DNA of 64,000 nt from Bacillus sp. AFS037270 (GCF_002585305.1 NZ_NUNF01000021.1:28133-92132), one strand, 5' to 3'. Shown: positions 9,495-18,327, counted from the first letter of the stretch. Numbers and translations: made by a program. Notes: a model not told the origin generated them from the sequence alone.

Positions 9495-10010
9495 ATGTTT
9501 TTATACTTACCGAAACACTTTGATCAAAATGAATGGTTCATTAGCATTGTTCTGGTTGTGAGTATTTTTTTGGTGAGGCTGCCTAAAAAAATGCCTACCG
9601 AAGTTTCATACTTAATTGTCCTATTAAGTATGGCCATTCCGAACATCATCGACCATAGCATTGCTGCCATATCTCCTTATGATGTATATCGAATCAATGA
9701 TTCGGAGAAGTATGAAGTGTTTGATATTGTATTAAGCGGCATCTATGCTCCGTTTGGGTATCTTTGTGTGTATTTTTATGAATGGTTTAGACCGAAGAGA
9801 ATGAAGATTGTCTTGTATATTTTAAGTTGGTCCCTCTTTGCGATTTGTTTTGAATTTGTCATAGTAAGATTACATATCTTTACTTATCACGGTTGGAAAT
9901 TGGTGTATTCTTTCCCCACCTATTTGATAGTTATTTCTTTAGTCTTATCCTATTATGAGTTCCTTCTTTTCCACCACAAGAAAAAGGTTGGAAATCGAAC
10001 TTCATTATAA
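9495..10010 (+). CDS. Multi-pass membrane protein of unknown function
   Basis: 171 residues, five or so membrane segments, starting MFLYLPKHFDQNEWF and containing a charged mid-section (PYDVYRINDSEKYEVFD) and the EWFRPKR loop. Start placed at ATG 9495 because GAGGAG lies 11 nt upstream; a TTG at 9486 is only 2 nt from that site. Similar small proteins occur next to CBO0543 members in Bacillaceae, in my recollection, but I do not recognise a function. C terminus is basic and cytoplasmic by the positive-inside rule. Confidence 0.65.
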   Translation: MFLYLPKHFDQNEWFISIVLVVSIFLVRLPKKMPTEVSYLIVLLSMAIPNIIDHSIAAISPYDVYRINDSEKYEVFDIVLSGIYAPFGYLCVYFYEWFRPKRMKIVLYILSWSLFAICFEFVIVRLHIFTYHGWKLVYSFPTYLIVISLVLSYYEFLLFHHKKKVGNRTSL

Positions 10011-10466
10011 AACACTTAAGTTCTATTTGTAGGGTTTTCTTTAGAAAATTCTTTTTCTCTTTAAGAAAACCGTCAGTATTAAGAGAATTTTTATATACCA
10101 TTTTTGTGGGCAAAATGGCTAGAATGAAGTTGCAGAGGAGATAAACGTTGTTTACTTTTCACGTGATGTATTAATCATAGAAAGAGCTGCCAATGGGCCT
10201 GCTCTTTCCCAATGACTCTTTTATAAATGGTACTTTGTTTTCTTTTGAATCTATTGAGATTTTTTTATCAACGTTTTTTTGCATTTTTTGTTATTGAGAA
10301 ATAAAAAGGAATTTCAATACGTTGATTGAATAGAAAAGACAGGAGGTGATTACTAATACAAGGCAATCACCTTTTCTTATTGAACTAAACCAGCTAATTG
10401 TTTATTAACATTTTTCATTAAAAAATCAAAATAACTCATAAGATAGTGCAATTTTCTTAAGAGCTT
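10011..10466. other. Convergent intergenic region with two hairpins
   Basis: No gene. Hairpin one: GAAAGAGC at 10180-10187 pairs with 10201-10208, with an inner GCC/GGC pairing. Hairpin two: AGGTGATT at 10344-10351 pairs with 10365-10372 and is followed by TTTTC, a weak terminator on the plus strand. These probably end the two converging units. Confidence 0.5.
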
Positions 10467-10961
10467 TCATTGCCATTTCTTTTGAAGTAATTTATGAATA
10501 ATCGCACTTGTAAAAGAGCCTAATACAGCACTTCCTGCAATGTCAGAAGGATAATGATGTCCTACCCAAATTCGTGACAATCCCGTTAAAAAAGAAAACC
10601 CCAACATAATAGATCCAAGGATGCGTTGATTAAAGAGGACTATTGTTGAAACGGCGAAAGTTAGTAGAGTGTGTTTACTTGGAAAGGACGAATCGAATTT
10701 AGAAGGGGTAAGTATACCTACTCTCCCTTCTATAAATGGACGGGGCTTAAAATAAAATAACTTAATTATAAAATGCAAGAATAACGAAATCATGATAGAC
10801 ACGACTGCTTCAATAGTTACATTCTTTTTTTTAAAAAACAAAATCACTAAAATAATAAAGAAAACAAATTTCATCTTTTTGGAAATAAGTATCATTAATT
10901 TATCTATTATTAAATGACGTCCGGAAAGCAAATTTATTAAATGAAATAGTTTAACATCCAA
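10467..10961 (-). CDS. PAP2-family phosphatase, undecaprenyl-diphosphatase-like
   Basis: 164-residue integral membrane phosphatase. The three-part PAP2 signature is present: KLFYFKPRP (K-x6-RP), PSKHTLL (PSGH with Gly replaced by Lys) and SRIWVGHHYPSD (SR-x5-H-x3-D). Small proteins of this type in Bacillus (BcrC/YwoA-like) recycle undecaprenyl diphosphate and affect bacitracin resistance, but PAP2 proteins also dephosphorylate other lipids, so the substrate is open. The start lies 2 nt past the stop of the hydrolase upstream, with the ribosome site GAGGTGA inside that gene, so the two are co-transcribed. Confidence 0.85.
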   Translation of the reverse strand: MDVKLFHLINLLSGRHLIIDKLMILISKKMKFVFFIILVILFFKKKNVTIEAVVSIMISLFLHFIIKLFYFKPRPFIEGRVGILTPSKFDSSFPSKHTLLTFAVSTIVLFNQRILGSIMLGFSFLTGLSRIWVGHHYPSDIAGSAVLGSFTSAIIHKLLQKKWQ

Positions 10962-10963
10962 GC

Positions 10964-11752
10964 TTATTCACCTCTGTTTACTGGATGGTTTTGGATAAAT
11001 TGATAAATAACTTGATTCAATTTACTTGCTGCTTTTGTTGGGACCTGATGTTTAATGCCTTCAACAAAGGTTATTTCATTTTGAGGTAGTTTCGTATGTA
11101 GTTGTTGTGCATAACGATAAAATGTTTTATCTTTTCCACCATAAATGAGGGAAATTGGCATAGTAATGTTCTCTAGTTGATCGGAAATGTTATAGTTCAA
11201 ACTGTAATCATAGTATTGCAAGATGTTTCTAGCATCACCTTTTTTTGCTTCTAGTAACATCTTGTCGAATAACTCTTTTGTATTTGAATTGCTATTGGAT
11301 ACTGACCGAGCTAAAGCAGGCAATGCCCCAATCTTTACAAGGTTTTTAGCAAGGCGTATTCTGTTTTTTAGACGCCAGTCACTTACCTCAGACATTCCAC
11401 TAATAATGATTCCACCTAAAGCACGCTCTTTTGATGTTGATAACAAAAATTCCAATAGGATAGATGCTCCTGTTGAATATCCGCATAAAAAGGCTTGCTT
11501 AATATCCAAATGGTCCATTAGTTTTTTTATATCCTCAACGATTAGTGGATAGGTAACAGGTTTTCTTGAAAAAGGACTCCTTCCATGTCCTCGTATATCA
11601 AAGGTGATAACCTGAAAATAACGAGATAGTCCTTCTAACTGGTATATGAAATTTATAGAAGTTAGAACGGGTGGATGTATACATATGATTGGAATCCCTT
11701 TACCTTTAACCGTGTAGTAAAGGGTACTCTCATCAACTTCGAGGATAGGCAT
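10964..11752 (-). CDS. Alpha/beta fold hydrolase
   Basis: 262-residue soluble hydrolase. Visible: N-terminal IICIHPPVLTS (oxyanion-loop strand), DIRGHGRS, nucleophile elbow GYSTGAS (Ser in G-x-S-x-G), Asp in IYGGKDKTF and His in GIKHQVP, giving a complete Ser-Asp-His triad. No signal peptide. GAGGTGA lies 6 nt before the ATG. First gene of a two-gene minus-strand unit with the PAP2 phosphatase. The family ranges over esterases, lactonases and peptidases; nothing here selects among them. Confidence 0.85.
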   Translation of the reverse strand: MPILEVDESTLYYTVKGKGIPIICIHPPVLTSINFIYQLEGLSRYFQVITFDIRGHGRSPFSRKPVTYPLIVEDIKKLMDHLDIKQAFLCGYSTGASILLEFLLSTSKERALGGIIISGMSEVSDWRLKNRIRLAKNLVKIGALPALARSVSNSNSNTKELFDKMLLEAKKGDARNILQYYDYSLNYNISDQLENITMPISLIYGGKDKTFYRYAQQLHTKLPQNEITFVEGIKHQVPTKAASKLNQVIYQFIQNHPVNRGE

Positions 11753-11949
11753 TTTATCACCTCAATAAATAAAACCGTGCTTTCATTTATTATTTGGCAT
11801 TTTTGTTGAATCATACAAAAAAAGCTTGGTATCCCAAACTTTTACAACTGATTAAAAAACAAAATCAGAAAGTTTTATAAGGACTTTGAAGAAGAAAGTT
11901 CGGTTTTTCCCAACTGATTTTGTAGAGTATTTTGAATTTCATCTTCGAC

Positions 11950-12626
11950 TTAGACACCCAACATTTCGCTTAGCGTAAATCCAGTATCCAATATAATTTG
12001 ACCATTATAGCCGCTTAAGTAAAACTCTGTTGCACTTGTATTAAACCCTTGGTAACTGCTGCTCGTTTGAACGACAGGAATAGACACATATCTAGCATTG
12101 GTGATCGGACCATTTACTACTGAAGCACTGAAAACAAGTATAGAACCCTCATTTATTCCTATGGCTGCAGCTTGTGGATTTCCGTTTATTGACGGAACGG
12201 TTTGCTGCGATCCATCCCGCTCGTTATGACTAGAGGTGCACCAGATATAGTCCATACATTAGACTGATTACCAGGTACTTCACACACTGTTATGGTATCA
12301 CCTGTCCATGTGATGACAAGCCCGAAAGGCGAAACGTACTTATTCCCTGGCAGTAAATTCGACGTACCTGAGGGTGCTCCGTTTAATCCAGACGTAAATG
12401 GAATTGCACCTGTAGGATCGCAAGATGATGGCAATGTAGGTGGTACTTCGTTAATGCAATGTAAAGCTTCTGCAAGGTAATGTAATGTGTCAGCTAGATT
12501 TTCCTTTGCTTTGTCTAAGTTTCCGTTTCGTGTGTCGTGGCGTGCATTTTTCAACTTGTCGATTGCACGACCTATCTTGCGGATACAATTTTCTGTATTG
12601 GGACTTTCCGAGCAATTACAACCCAT
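11950..12626 (-). pseudogene. Cys-rich-start protein of unknown function, interrupted by a frameshift
   Basis: Two overlapping minus-strand frames look like one gene. The first (from ATG 12626, with AAAGGA upstream) starts MGCNCSESPNTENCIRKIG, continues with a charged helix (DKLKNARHDTRNGNLDKAKE) and a beta-rich part ending ...GAPLVITSG, then stops at 12186. The second frame continues ...DGSQQTVPSINGNPQ, is rich in beta-type sequence and ends TLSEMLGV at 11950. A -1 shift between about 12255 and 12188 would join them into a protein of about 220 residues. I see no slippery heptamer, so mutation or an assembly error is more likely than recoding. The family is not one I know; the Cys-rich start and beta-rich end would suit a spore surface protein, which is speculation. 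Confidence 0.6.
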
Positions 12627-12863
12627 ATTATCAAATCCTTTCGTAGATACGTATATGATAGAATATGCGTTTTACGAACGATTTTAGAGGGACAAGTTTC
12701 TTATTTGCTAACCTCTGTAGAGAGTTAGGCTTTTTTTAAAACAAATCGATTGAACGGAAATTAATATGACGAAATGACCAACTAATTTAAAATAATAAGC
12801 AGCTATTTTCTAAAGAACAAATTTTTTTTGTATTAGGTACATATCAGTACCACGTGCGATACG

Positions 12864-12893
12864 ATTAATTCTATCTTATGTAATAGAATTAAT
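12864..12893. repeat. Perfect 11-bp inverted repeat upstream of the Mo-oxidoreductase
   Basis: ATTAATTCTAT at 12864-12874 and its exact complement at 12883-12893, with 8 nt between, 50 nt before the gene. No T run follows, so it looks more like a regulator binding site or mRNA structure than a terminator. Confidence 0.55.
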
Positions 12894-12909
12894 GTAAAAT
12901 CTAACAAAA

Positions 12910-12924
12910 TGGTGCCTGACACCA
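12910..12924. repeat. 15-bp element TGGTGCCTGACACCA, left copy
   Basis: Identical to 14979-14993. The arms TGGTG/CACCA are inverted around CCTGA. It lies 19 nt before the ATG of the molybdopterin oxidoreductase gene. Confidence 0.75.
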
Positions 12925-12942
12925 ATGGAAAGGAGACCGACA

Positions 12943-14988
12943 ATGACCTCTTTTGTTAATAGCCCAAATGGTATTTTCCCTTCGGTTTGTTCACTAGACT
13001 GCCCGGATCAATGCGGGTTGCTCCTTCATAAAAAGAACGGAAAAATTATCAAGGTAGAGGGTGACCCCAATCATCCAGTCACTAAGGGTTTTATTTGCAA
13101 CAAGGTTCGTAATATGACGGAACGAATCTATGATGAAAAACGGCTAAAATATCCAATGAAGCGCATTGGTGCGAAAGGAGAAGGGAAGTTTGTTCGAATA
13201 AGCTGGGAGGAGGCTATTGAAACGATTACCACCCGCTGGAAGGAACTGCTACAAAGCGAGGGTGCCGAAAGTATTCTGCCCTACAGCTTTTATGGAAATA
13301 TGGGAAACCTTAGTGCTGAAGGGATGGACCGCCGCTTCTTCAATCGTTTGGGATCCTCTCAGCTGGACAGGAGTATATGTAACTCAGCCGGTGCAGTTGG
13401 TTATAAATATACAATGGGCGCAAGTTTCGGAACCGATCCAGAGGATACAAACCACACCAAGCTGTTTATTTTTTGGGGGATTAATGCTGTAAGTACCAAC
13501 ATGCACCAAGTAGCTCTTGCCCAACAAGCCCGGAAACAAAATGGCGCTAAAATCATTGTTATTGATGTCCATAAAAATCAAACTGCTAGATTAGCAGACT
13601 GGTTTATTCCTATTTTACCAGGGACTGATACCGCTCTAGCTTTAGGACTGATGCATATTTTATTTTCCGAGAACATGGTGGATTCCGCATTTCTGGAGCA
13701 ATATACAGTCGGTCATGAGCAGCTGCGTGAACATGTTGTGCAGTATGACCCTGCTACCGTATCAGGCATTACCGGCATACCGGAAGAGGATATTGTTCAA
13801 CTGGCAAGGATGTATGGAAAAACATCGCCTGCCTTTATTCGGATTGGAAATGGCCCGCAGCACCACGACAATGGCGGTATGTTTGTAAGAACGATTTCTT
13901 GCCTACCTGCTTTAACAGGACAGTGGTTAGTAAAAGGAGGAGGGGCTATCAAAGGAAATTCCGCTTACCTGGCCCACCATACTGCTAATTTGCAGCGACC
14001 TGATTTGTTAAAAAATAAAAAAACACGGGTGATTAATATGAACCTGCTGGGAGAAGCCCTGCTCACTTTAGATCCCCCAGTAAAATCGCTCTATGTATAT
14101 GGGAGTAATCCAGCCATTGTTGCTCCGGCTGGAAATAAGGTTCGAAGAGGATTGAAACGTGAAGACTTATTTACTGTTGTCCATGATTTATTTTTAACAG
14201 AAACGGCAAGCTACGCAGACATTGTTCTACCAGCCACATCTTCCTTTGAAAACACCGATTTTTATACATCGTATTGGCATCATTATATTCAGCTTCAACA
14301 GCCTGTAATCGAACCATTCGAGGACGCAAAGTCAAACGTGGAGGTGTTCCGATTACTGGCTAAAGGAATGGGCTTCACTGAATCGGCTTTTGATGAGACA
14401 GAAGCAGAATTGATTGGGCAATCACTAGCGAATCCCATGAATCCTTATATGAAAGAAATAACTTACGAATCTTTAAGGGAACATCATTATCTTAAGGCAA
14501 AAGCGAAATTTCCTGACAGGCTCCCAACACCCAGCGGAAAAATCGAACTATATTCAGAAAAGATGAAACAGGACGGCTATCCTCCATTACCAACCTATGT
14601 ACCTCTAAAAAATGACTCTGATCACCCCTTTCAATTTATAGCGGGGCCGAACCATAATTTTTTAAATTCAACATTTGCGAACCAGTCAACGCATGTTGGG
14701 CTCGAAAAAGAGCCTCAAGTGGTTTTAAACCGTTACGATGCTGAAAAATTGGGAGTGCAAAATGGAGAACAGGTCCGAGTTTGGAACGAACAAGGAGAAT
14801 GTATCCTTATAGCGAGGGTTGGTGACAGCGTCCTTCCAGGCGTGGCAGTGACTCAAGGCCTTTGGGGGGCAGAAAAAGGAACAAAACAACTGGTCAACTC
14901 GCTTACCCCCGATCGGATTGCAGACATGGGCGGGGGTGCAACCTTTTTTTCAGGGAGAGTTACCGTTGAAAAATTAACTGGTGCCTGA
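12943..14988 (+). CDS. Molybdopterin oxidoreductase, YyaE-like
   Basis: 681-residue member of the DMSO-reductase family of bis-MGD molybdoenzymes. The N terminus has CSLDCPDQCGLLLH and, ~26 residues on, GFICNK, giving the Cys-x3-Cys-x3-Cys-x~26-Cys motif for a [4Fe-4S] cluster. Middle: GRDRS-type cofactor region SICNSAGAVGYKY, WGINAVSTN, and later YGSNPAIVAP and ETASYADIVLPATSSFE, all family hallmarks; the C-terminal part holds the dinucleotide-binding beta-barrel (NGEQVRVWNEQG). No Tat signal, so cytoplasmic, similar to B. subtilis YyaE of unknown substrate. Start at ATG 12943, 8 nt after AAGGAG. The stop codon lies inside the right-hand 15-bp element, so the last two residues (Gly-Ala) come from that element. 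Confidence 0.88.
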   Translation: MTSFVNSPNGIFPSVCSLDCPDQCGLLLHKKNGKIIKVEGDPNHPVTKGFICNKVRNMTERIYDEKRLKYPMKRIGAKGEGKFVRISWEEAIETITTRWKELLQSEGAESILPYSFYGNMGNLSAEGMDRRFFNRLGSSQLDRSICNSAGAVGYKYTMGASFGTDPEDTNHTKLFIFWGINAVSTNMHQVALAQQARKQNGAKIIVIDVHKNQTARLADWFIPILPGTDTALALGLMHILFSENMVDSAFLEQYTVGHEQLREHVVQYDPATVSGITGIPEEDIVQLARMYGKTSPAFIRIGNGPQHHDNGGMFVRTISCLPALTGQWLVKGGGAIKGNSAYLAHHTANLQRPDLLKNKKTRVINMNLLGEALLTLDPPVKSLYVYGSNPAIVAPAGNKVRRGLKREDLFTVVHDLFLTETASYADIVLPATSSFENTDFYTSYWHHYIQLQQPVIEPFEDAKSNVEVFRLLAKGMGFTESAFDETEAELIGQSLANPMNPYMKEITYESLREHHYLKAKAKFPDRLPTPSGKIELYSEKMKQDGYPPLPTYVPLKNDSDHPFQFIAGPNHNFLNSTFANQSTHVGLEKEPQVVLNRYDAEKLGVQNGEQVRVWNEQGECILIARVGDSVLPGVAVTQGLWGAEKGTKQLVNSLTPDRIADMGGGATFFSGRVTVEKLTGA

Positions 14989-14993
14989 CACCA
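14979..14993. repeat. 15-bp element TGGTGCCTGACACCA, right copy
   Basis: Exact direct copy of 12910-12924. It supplies the final codons GGT GCC TGA of the oxidoreductase gene. Confidence 0.75.
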
Positions 14994-15031
14994 AAAATCA
15001 CCCATAGATGTTACTAATTATATTTCCTGTA

Positions 15032-15559
15032 TTATTCATCGGGTTTATTTTGCTCTTCCATTTTTATGAATTGAATATCGTCACTTATTTTCTTTTCATG
15101 TTGGTTCTTCAATGTGAGTACTGCCGCCTTCCCGTCACTGGGCGATCCATCTGAAAAATACATTGGAAATAGTGAGAAAAACAGCATATAAAAGGAGAAA
15201 TAGATAAACTGATACCAAAAAACTGATTTTTCTAGAATTCCTTGAGAAATGAGGGCGTGTACCAGAAAAATACCTGCCAGGTTGAATAAAGCACCGCCAA
15301 GGTAAATGAAGGTGTTCGTGACACGGTTATCATGCCTTAATGATTTAAACTCGCAGGCCCCATTCCAGAAATAGTATCTTCTTATCTCAATATTCCAAAA
15401 GGAATATACCTTTGTCCCCGATCCGATTACGATTTTCTTCTCTGAAGCTCCAAAAAGCGTAACGAAAAAAATATGCCCGCTTAGATGGATAATTGTAACG
15501 ATAGGCAGGATTACGAAAAAAGAGATTAGAAATTTTATAATGTCAGCGAATCCAAACAT
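15032..15559 (-). CDS. Site-2-protease-like membrane protein with altered zinc motif
   Basis: 175 residues, four or so membrane segments. The segment TIIHLSGHIFFVTLFG matches the position and spacing of the HExGH zinc site of M50 (site-2 protease-like) proteins, but the catalytic Glu is replaced by Leu. Later, SDGSPSDGKAA resembles the DG-type third ligand region of that family. This suggests a non-catalytic relative. Start set at ATG 15559 with AGGGGGA 6 nt upstream; a longer frame to 15595 lacks a site. No partner gene adjoins it. The assignment is by pattern only. Confidence 0.55.
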   Translation of the reverse strand: MFGFADIIKFLISFFVILPIVTIIHLSGHIFFVTLFGASEKKIVIGSGTKVYSFWNIEIRRYYFWNGACEFKSLRHDNRVTNTFIYLGGALFNLAGIFLVHALISQGILEKSVFWYQFIYFSFYMLFFSLFPMYFSDGSPSDGKAAVLTLKNQHEKKISDDIQFIKMEEQNKPDE

Positions 15560-15805
15560 GATTATCCCCCTAAAATATTCAATTAAGAATGTCAATTCGT
15601 TTGAGTTCGTTGAGAACGTTATTTATGTACCCTGCGAAAAAAAACGTTAACTAGAAAATATTTGCAGTAAAAGTAGAATGATGGATACATTATTATTTTT
15701 TAGATTTAATTTAAAAGAACTTTCCAAATAAGGATAAGCCTTTGTCTGGATTTTATGGTAATTGGATATGTGTAACGACAAATCCGATGGGCATTAAGAA
15801 TAAAT

Positions 15806-15831
15806 GTTTCATTCCTCCCCAGGGCGGGTAG
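15806..15831 (+). promoter_or_regulatory. Sigma-B type promoter of the general stress gene
   Basis: GTTTCA at 15806-15811 and GGGTAG at 15826-15831, separated by 14 nt, fit the sigma-B consensus GTTTAA-N12-15-GGGTAT with one or two differences. It lies 37 nt upstream of the start codon of a YflT-type stress protein gene, a class known to be sigma-B dependent. Confidence 0.75.
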
Positions 15832-15867
15832 CTATAATAAGGACTACCAATCAAAGGAGGAATTTCA

Positions 15868-16452
15868 ATGTATGAACATGAAAAACATTTGGTGGGAGTT
15901 TACGATACTGAGCAAGAGGTAATTCAGGCGGTGGAAGATTTAAAACGACAGGGTTATGCTTCCGAAGATATTTCAGTTATCGGGAAAAACAAAGACGCTG
16001 TAAAAGACATTAATGATACTACTGGTACGACAACTGAAAAAAGCGCTCTTACTGGAGCTGCAACAGGCGGTGCACTTGGTGGGATATTAGGACTCCTTGC
16101 TGGCGTAGGTGCTCTCGCTATACCAGGTATCGGACCTATTGTAGCGGCTGGACCAATAGCTGCTACCTTGACTGGGGCTGCTGCCGGAGCTGGAGTAGGT
16201 GGTTTGGCAGGAGTTTTAATTGGATTAGGAATTCCTGAAGAAGAGGCTGACCGTTACGAAGGCTATGTAAAAGAGGGTAAATTCCTTGTTGTGGCGGAAC
16301 GCCGACAAAACCGTTTAGAAGAAGGACAACGAGTTGAAACCAGTGTAAACCAAAACGATACAGACGTAACCATTAGATCAAATGAGCCATACAATACTCC
16401 GGTCACTTCTTTGAATCAAACTGCGAACTTACACAACAACAGAGGATTTTAA
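15868..16452 (+). CDS. General stress protein 17M-like (YflT domain) with glycine-rich hydrophobic core
   Basis: 194 residues. Residues 1-50 form the YflT/GsiB-associated domain (HLVGVYDTEQEVIQAVEDL, GYASEDISVIGK), followed by a Gly/Ala-rich low-complexity hydrophobic region (about 65-120) resembling a glycine-zipper pair of membrane-inserting helices, then GIPEEEADRYEGYVKEGKFLVV, which is common to these proteins. AAGGAGG lies 7 nt before the ATG, and a sigma-B promoter is visible upstream. Molecular function unknown; expected to be induced by stress. A degraded copy of this gene and its terminator occurs at 25457-25883. Confidence 0.85.
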   Translation: MYEHEKHLVGVYDTEQEVIQAVEDLKRQGYASEDISVIGKNKDAVKDINDTTGTTTEKSALTGAATGGALGGILGLLAGVGALAIPGIGPIVAAGPIAATLTGAAAGAGVGGLAGVLIGLGIPEEEADRYEGYVKEGKFLVVAERRQNRLEEGQRVETSVNQNDTDVTIRSNEPYNTPVTSLNQTANLHNNRGF

Positions 16453-16464
16453 TAATTGAAAGTG

Positions 16465-16503
16465 AAAAGGGTACTGTCTTCAAGTGGAGACGGTACCCTT
16501 TTT
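16465..16503 (+). terminator. Terminator of the general stress gene
   Basis: Near-perfect 17-bp stem from AAAAGGGTACTGTCTTC with its complement, loop AAGT, followed by a T run. Duplicated at 25844-25883. Confidence 0.92.
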
Positions 16504-16569
16504 CGTCTTTTATTTTTTTCTATAAAGACGCTAAAATGATAATAGTTTACATGAAAAGGAGCTTTTAAA

Positions 16570-17331
16570 ATGGATTTGCAATTGAATGGGAAAAATGTAC
16601 TGATAACTGGCGGCTCAAAGGGAATTGGCAAAGCCATCGTCAAAGCGTTTGTGGCGGAGGGAGCGAATATTTCGATAACAGCCCGAAAGCTGGAAGCTTT
16701 AGAAATGGTAAAACAAGAGCTAGGGGGAAGCGTTTCTATTTTCCAAGCGGATATCACCAATGCGGACGAACGTGGAAGAATGTTTCAATCGGTTATAGAA
16801 CAATACGGTACGATTGACATCCTAATTAATAATGCCGGCGGGAGCAATGGCGGGAAAGCATCCGAAACGGAAATGGATTTGTTTTATCAGGCAATGGAGC
16901 TAAATTATTTTTCAGCAGTCCATTTAAGCAAGTTGGCTGTGGAGCATATGAAAAAGCAGCGATCGGGTTCAATTATCAATATTACGTCTATTTATGGAAG
17001 GGAAAGCGGAGGGAAAGTTACTTATAATAATGCCAAGTCTGCACTAATCAGTTTTACGAAGTCGTTGGCAGATGAGGTAATCCCATATGGAATTAGGGTA
17101 AACAGTATCGCGCCCGGAAGCATCTTGCATGAAACTGCCAACTGGCAAAAACGCATCGAAGCAGATCCGGAAGGCATTAAAGAATTCGTGAAAAAGGAAA
17201 TTCCAGCTGGCCGATTCGGCACACCGGAGGAAATCGCCAATGTGGCGCTGTTTCTAGCCTCCGTAAAAGCATCATGGATTGTAGGTGCGAGTATCAATGT
17301 GGATGGTGGACAGTCGAAAATGAATTTTTAA
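16570..17331 (+). CDS. SDR family oxidoreductase
   Basis: 253-residue classical short-chain dehydrogenase. Cofactor motif TGGSKGIG at residues 14-21, NNAG near 90, catalytic Ser in INITSIYG, Tyr-x3-Lys in YNNAK near 157, and PG motif in SIAPGSI. The Arg (TARKLEAL) after the second strand suggests NADPH preference. AAGGAG lies 8 nt upstream of the ATG. Single-gene unit between two terminators. Similar SDRs are often labelled 3-oxoacyl-ACP reductase, but the substrate cannot be assigned from sequence or context. Confidence 0.85.
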   Translation: MDLQLNGKNVLITGGSKGIGKAIVKAFVAEGANISITARKLEALEMVKQELGGSVSIFQADITNADERGRMFQSVIEQYGTIDILINNAGGSNGGKASETEMDLFYQAMELNYFSAVHLSKLAVEHMKKQRSGSIINITSIYGRESGGKVTYNNAKSALISFTKSLADEVIPYGIRVNSIAPGSILHETANWQKRIEADPEGIKEFVKKEIPAGRFGTPEEIANVALFLASVKASWIVGASINVDGGQSKMNF

Positions 17332-17345
17332 GATGAATGGATGAG

Positions 17346-17391
17346 ACTGACTCAAAAGGTCGATAAATGACGACGCTTTTGAGTCAGTTCT
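17346..17391 (+). terminator. Terminator after the SDR gene
   Basis: CTGACTCAAAA at 17347-17357 pairs perfectly with 17377-17387 across a 19-nt loop, followed by TTCTTTC. Confidence 0.75.
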
Positions 17392-17630
17392 TTCGAGAAG
17401 CTGCCCTAAAAAAATACCAGCCACGGAATAGATAAGATAGGCCTACCTCAAGTTACCGGTAATTTCATTATTTGACTAAAAACTTACCAGCCAATTGAAT
17501 CACTCATTAAAGAAATTATTTTGTCTACTATTATATTAGAACGTTTAGGTAAAGAATGGTTGCATACTAACGTTGTATATTAATAGGAGTAAATGTATAA
17601 TTATGTAAAAATAATATGGAGTGGTGTTAA

Positions 17631-18242
17631 TTGGAACTGATAGTGGAATCAGCAGACTTAAAAGATTATTTAAAAGAATTAGATGAAGTCGATTTTTCAC
17701 ATCCTTTAATTCAAGAAGTAGTTGCTGAAATTTTTAATGATGAACAGACAGAAATTGAAAAAGTGAAGACTGCCTTCGAATTTGTAAGGGATAAAATATC
17801 TCATTCATGGGACATTCAAAGTACAATAGTTACCTGTAAAGCTTCAGAGGTACTTAAATATAAAGAAGGTATATGTTATGCAAAATCAAATTTATTGGCT
17901 GCTTTATTAAGGTCGCAGGGTATACCGACGGGTTTTTGTTATCAACGACTTATGATATTCGATACACCAGATAAAGGTTATTCACTACATACGCTAAATG
18001 GAGTTTTCCTTAGTTCACTTAACCGCTGGATTCGCTTAGATGCCCGTGGAAACAAACCTGGAGTTCAAGCCGAATTTTCATTAGATGAAGAAATCTTAGC
18101 ATTTTCAATTCAAGAAAAGTTCGATGAAATAGATTATCCGACTATTTTTTTTGAACCAAATCCTAAAACAATCGCTACTTTACAAAGAAATATAAATGCA
18201 TTAGAAATGTACAAGCATCATCTACCCGATATTTTGTCATGA
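17631..18242 (+). CDS. Transglutaminase-like domain protein
   Basis: 203 residues. The catalytic triad of the transglutaminase/papain-like fold can be seen: Cys in EGICYAKSNLLAALLRSQGIP (near residue 84), His in YSLHTLNGVF (near 121) and Asp in WIRLDARGN (near 136). No signal peptide, so cytoplasmic. Such proteins are usually peptidases or amidases rather than protein cross-linkers. TTG 17631 is the start, with GGAGTGG 7 nt upstream. No obvious functional link to its neighbours. Confidence 0.8.
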   Translation: MELIVESADLKDYLKELDEVDFSHPLIQEVVAEIFNDEQTEIEKVKTAFEFVRDKISHSWDIQSTIVTCKASEVLKYKEGICYAKSNLLAALLRSQGIPTGFCYQRLMIFDTPDKGYSLHTLNGVFLSSLNRWIRLDARGNKPGVQAEFSLDEEILAFSIQEKFDEIDYPTIFFEPNPKTIATLQRNINALEMYKHHLPDILS

Positions 18243-18327
18243 GTGAGGTCTTTCGCGACCATAGAAACCTGCAAAGAATTTTACGTCCAATAAAAATGCT
18301 GGAATTGAACAATAGGAGGGAAGTCGG

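Noticed and set aside
12186..12255. Programmed -1 frameshift
   Set aside because: No X-XXY-YYZ heptamer and no downstream pseudoknot were found in the overlap; mutation or sequencing error is simpler.
12292..12728. Plus-strand frames opposite the frameshifted gene
   Set aside because: They lack ribosome sites and mirror the coding pattern of the minus-strand gene.
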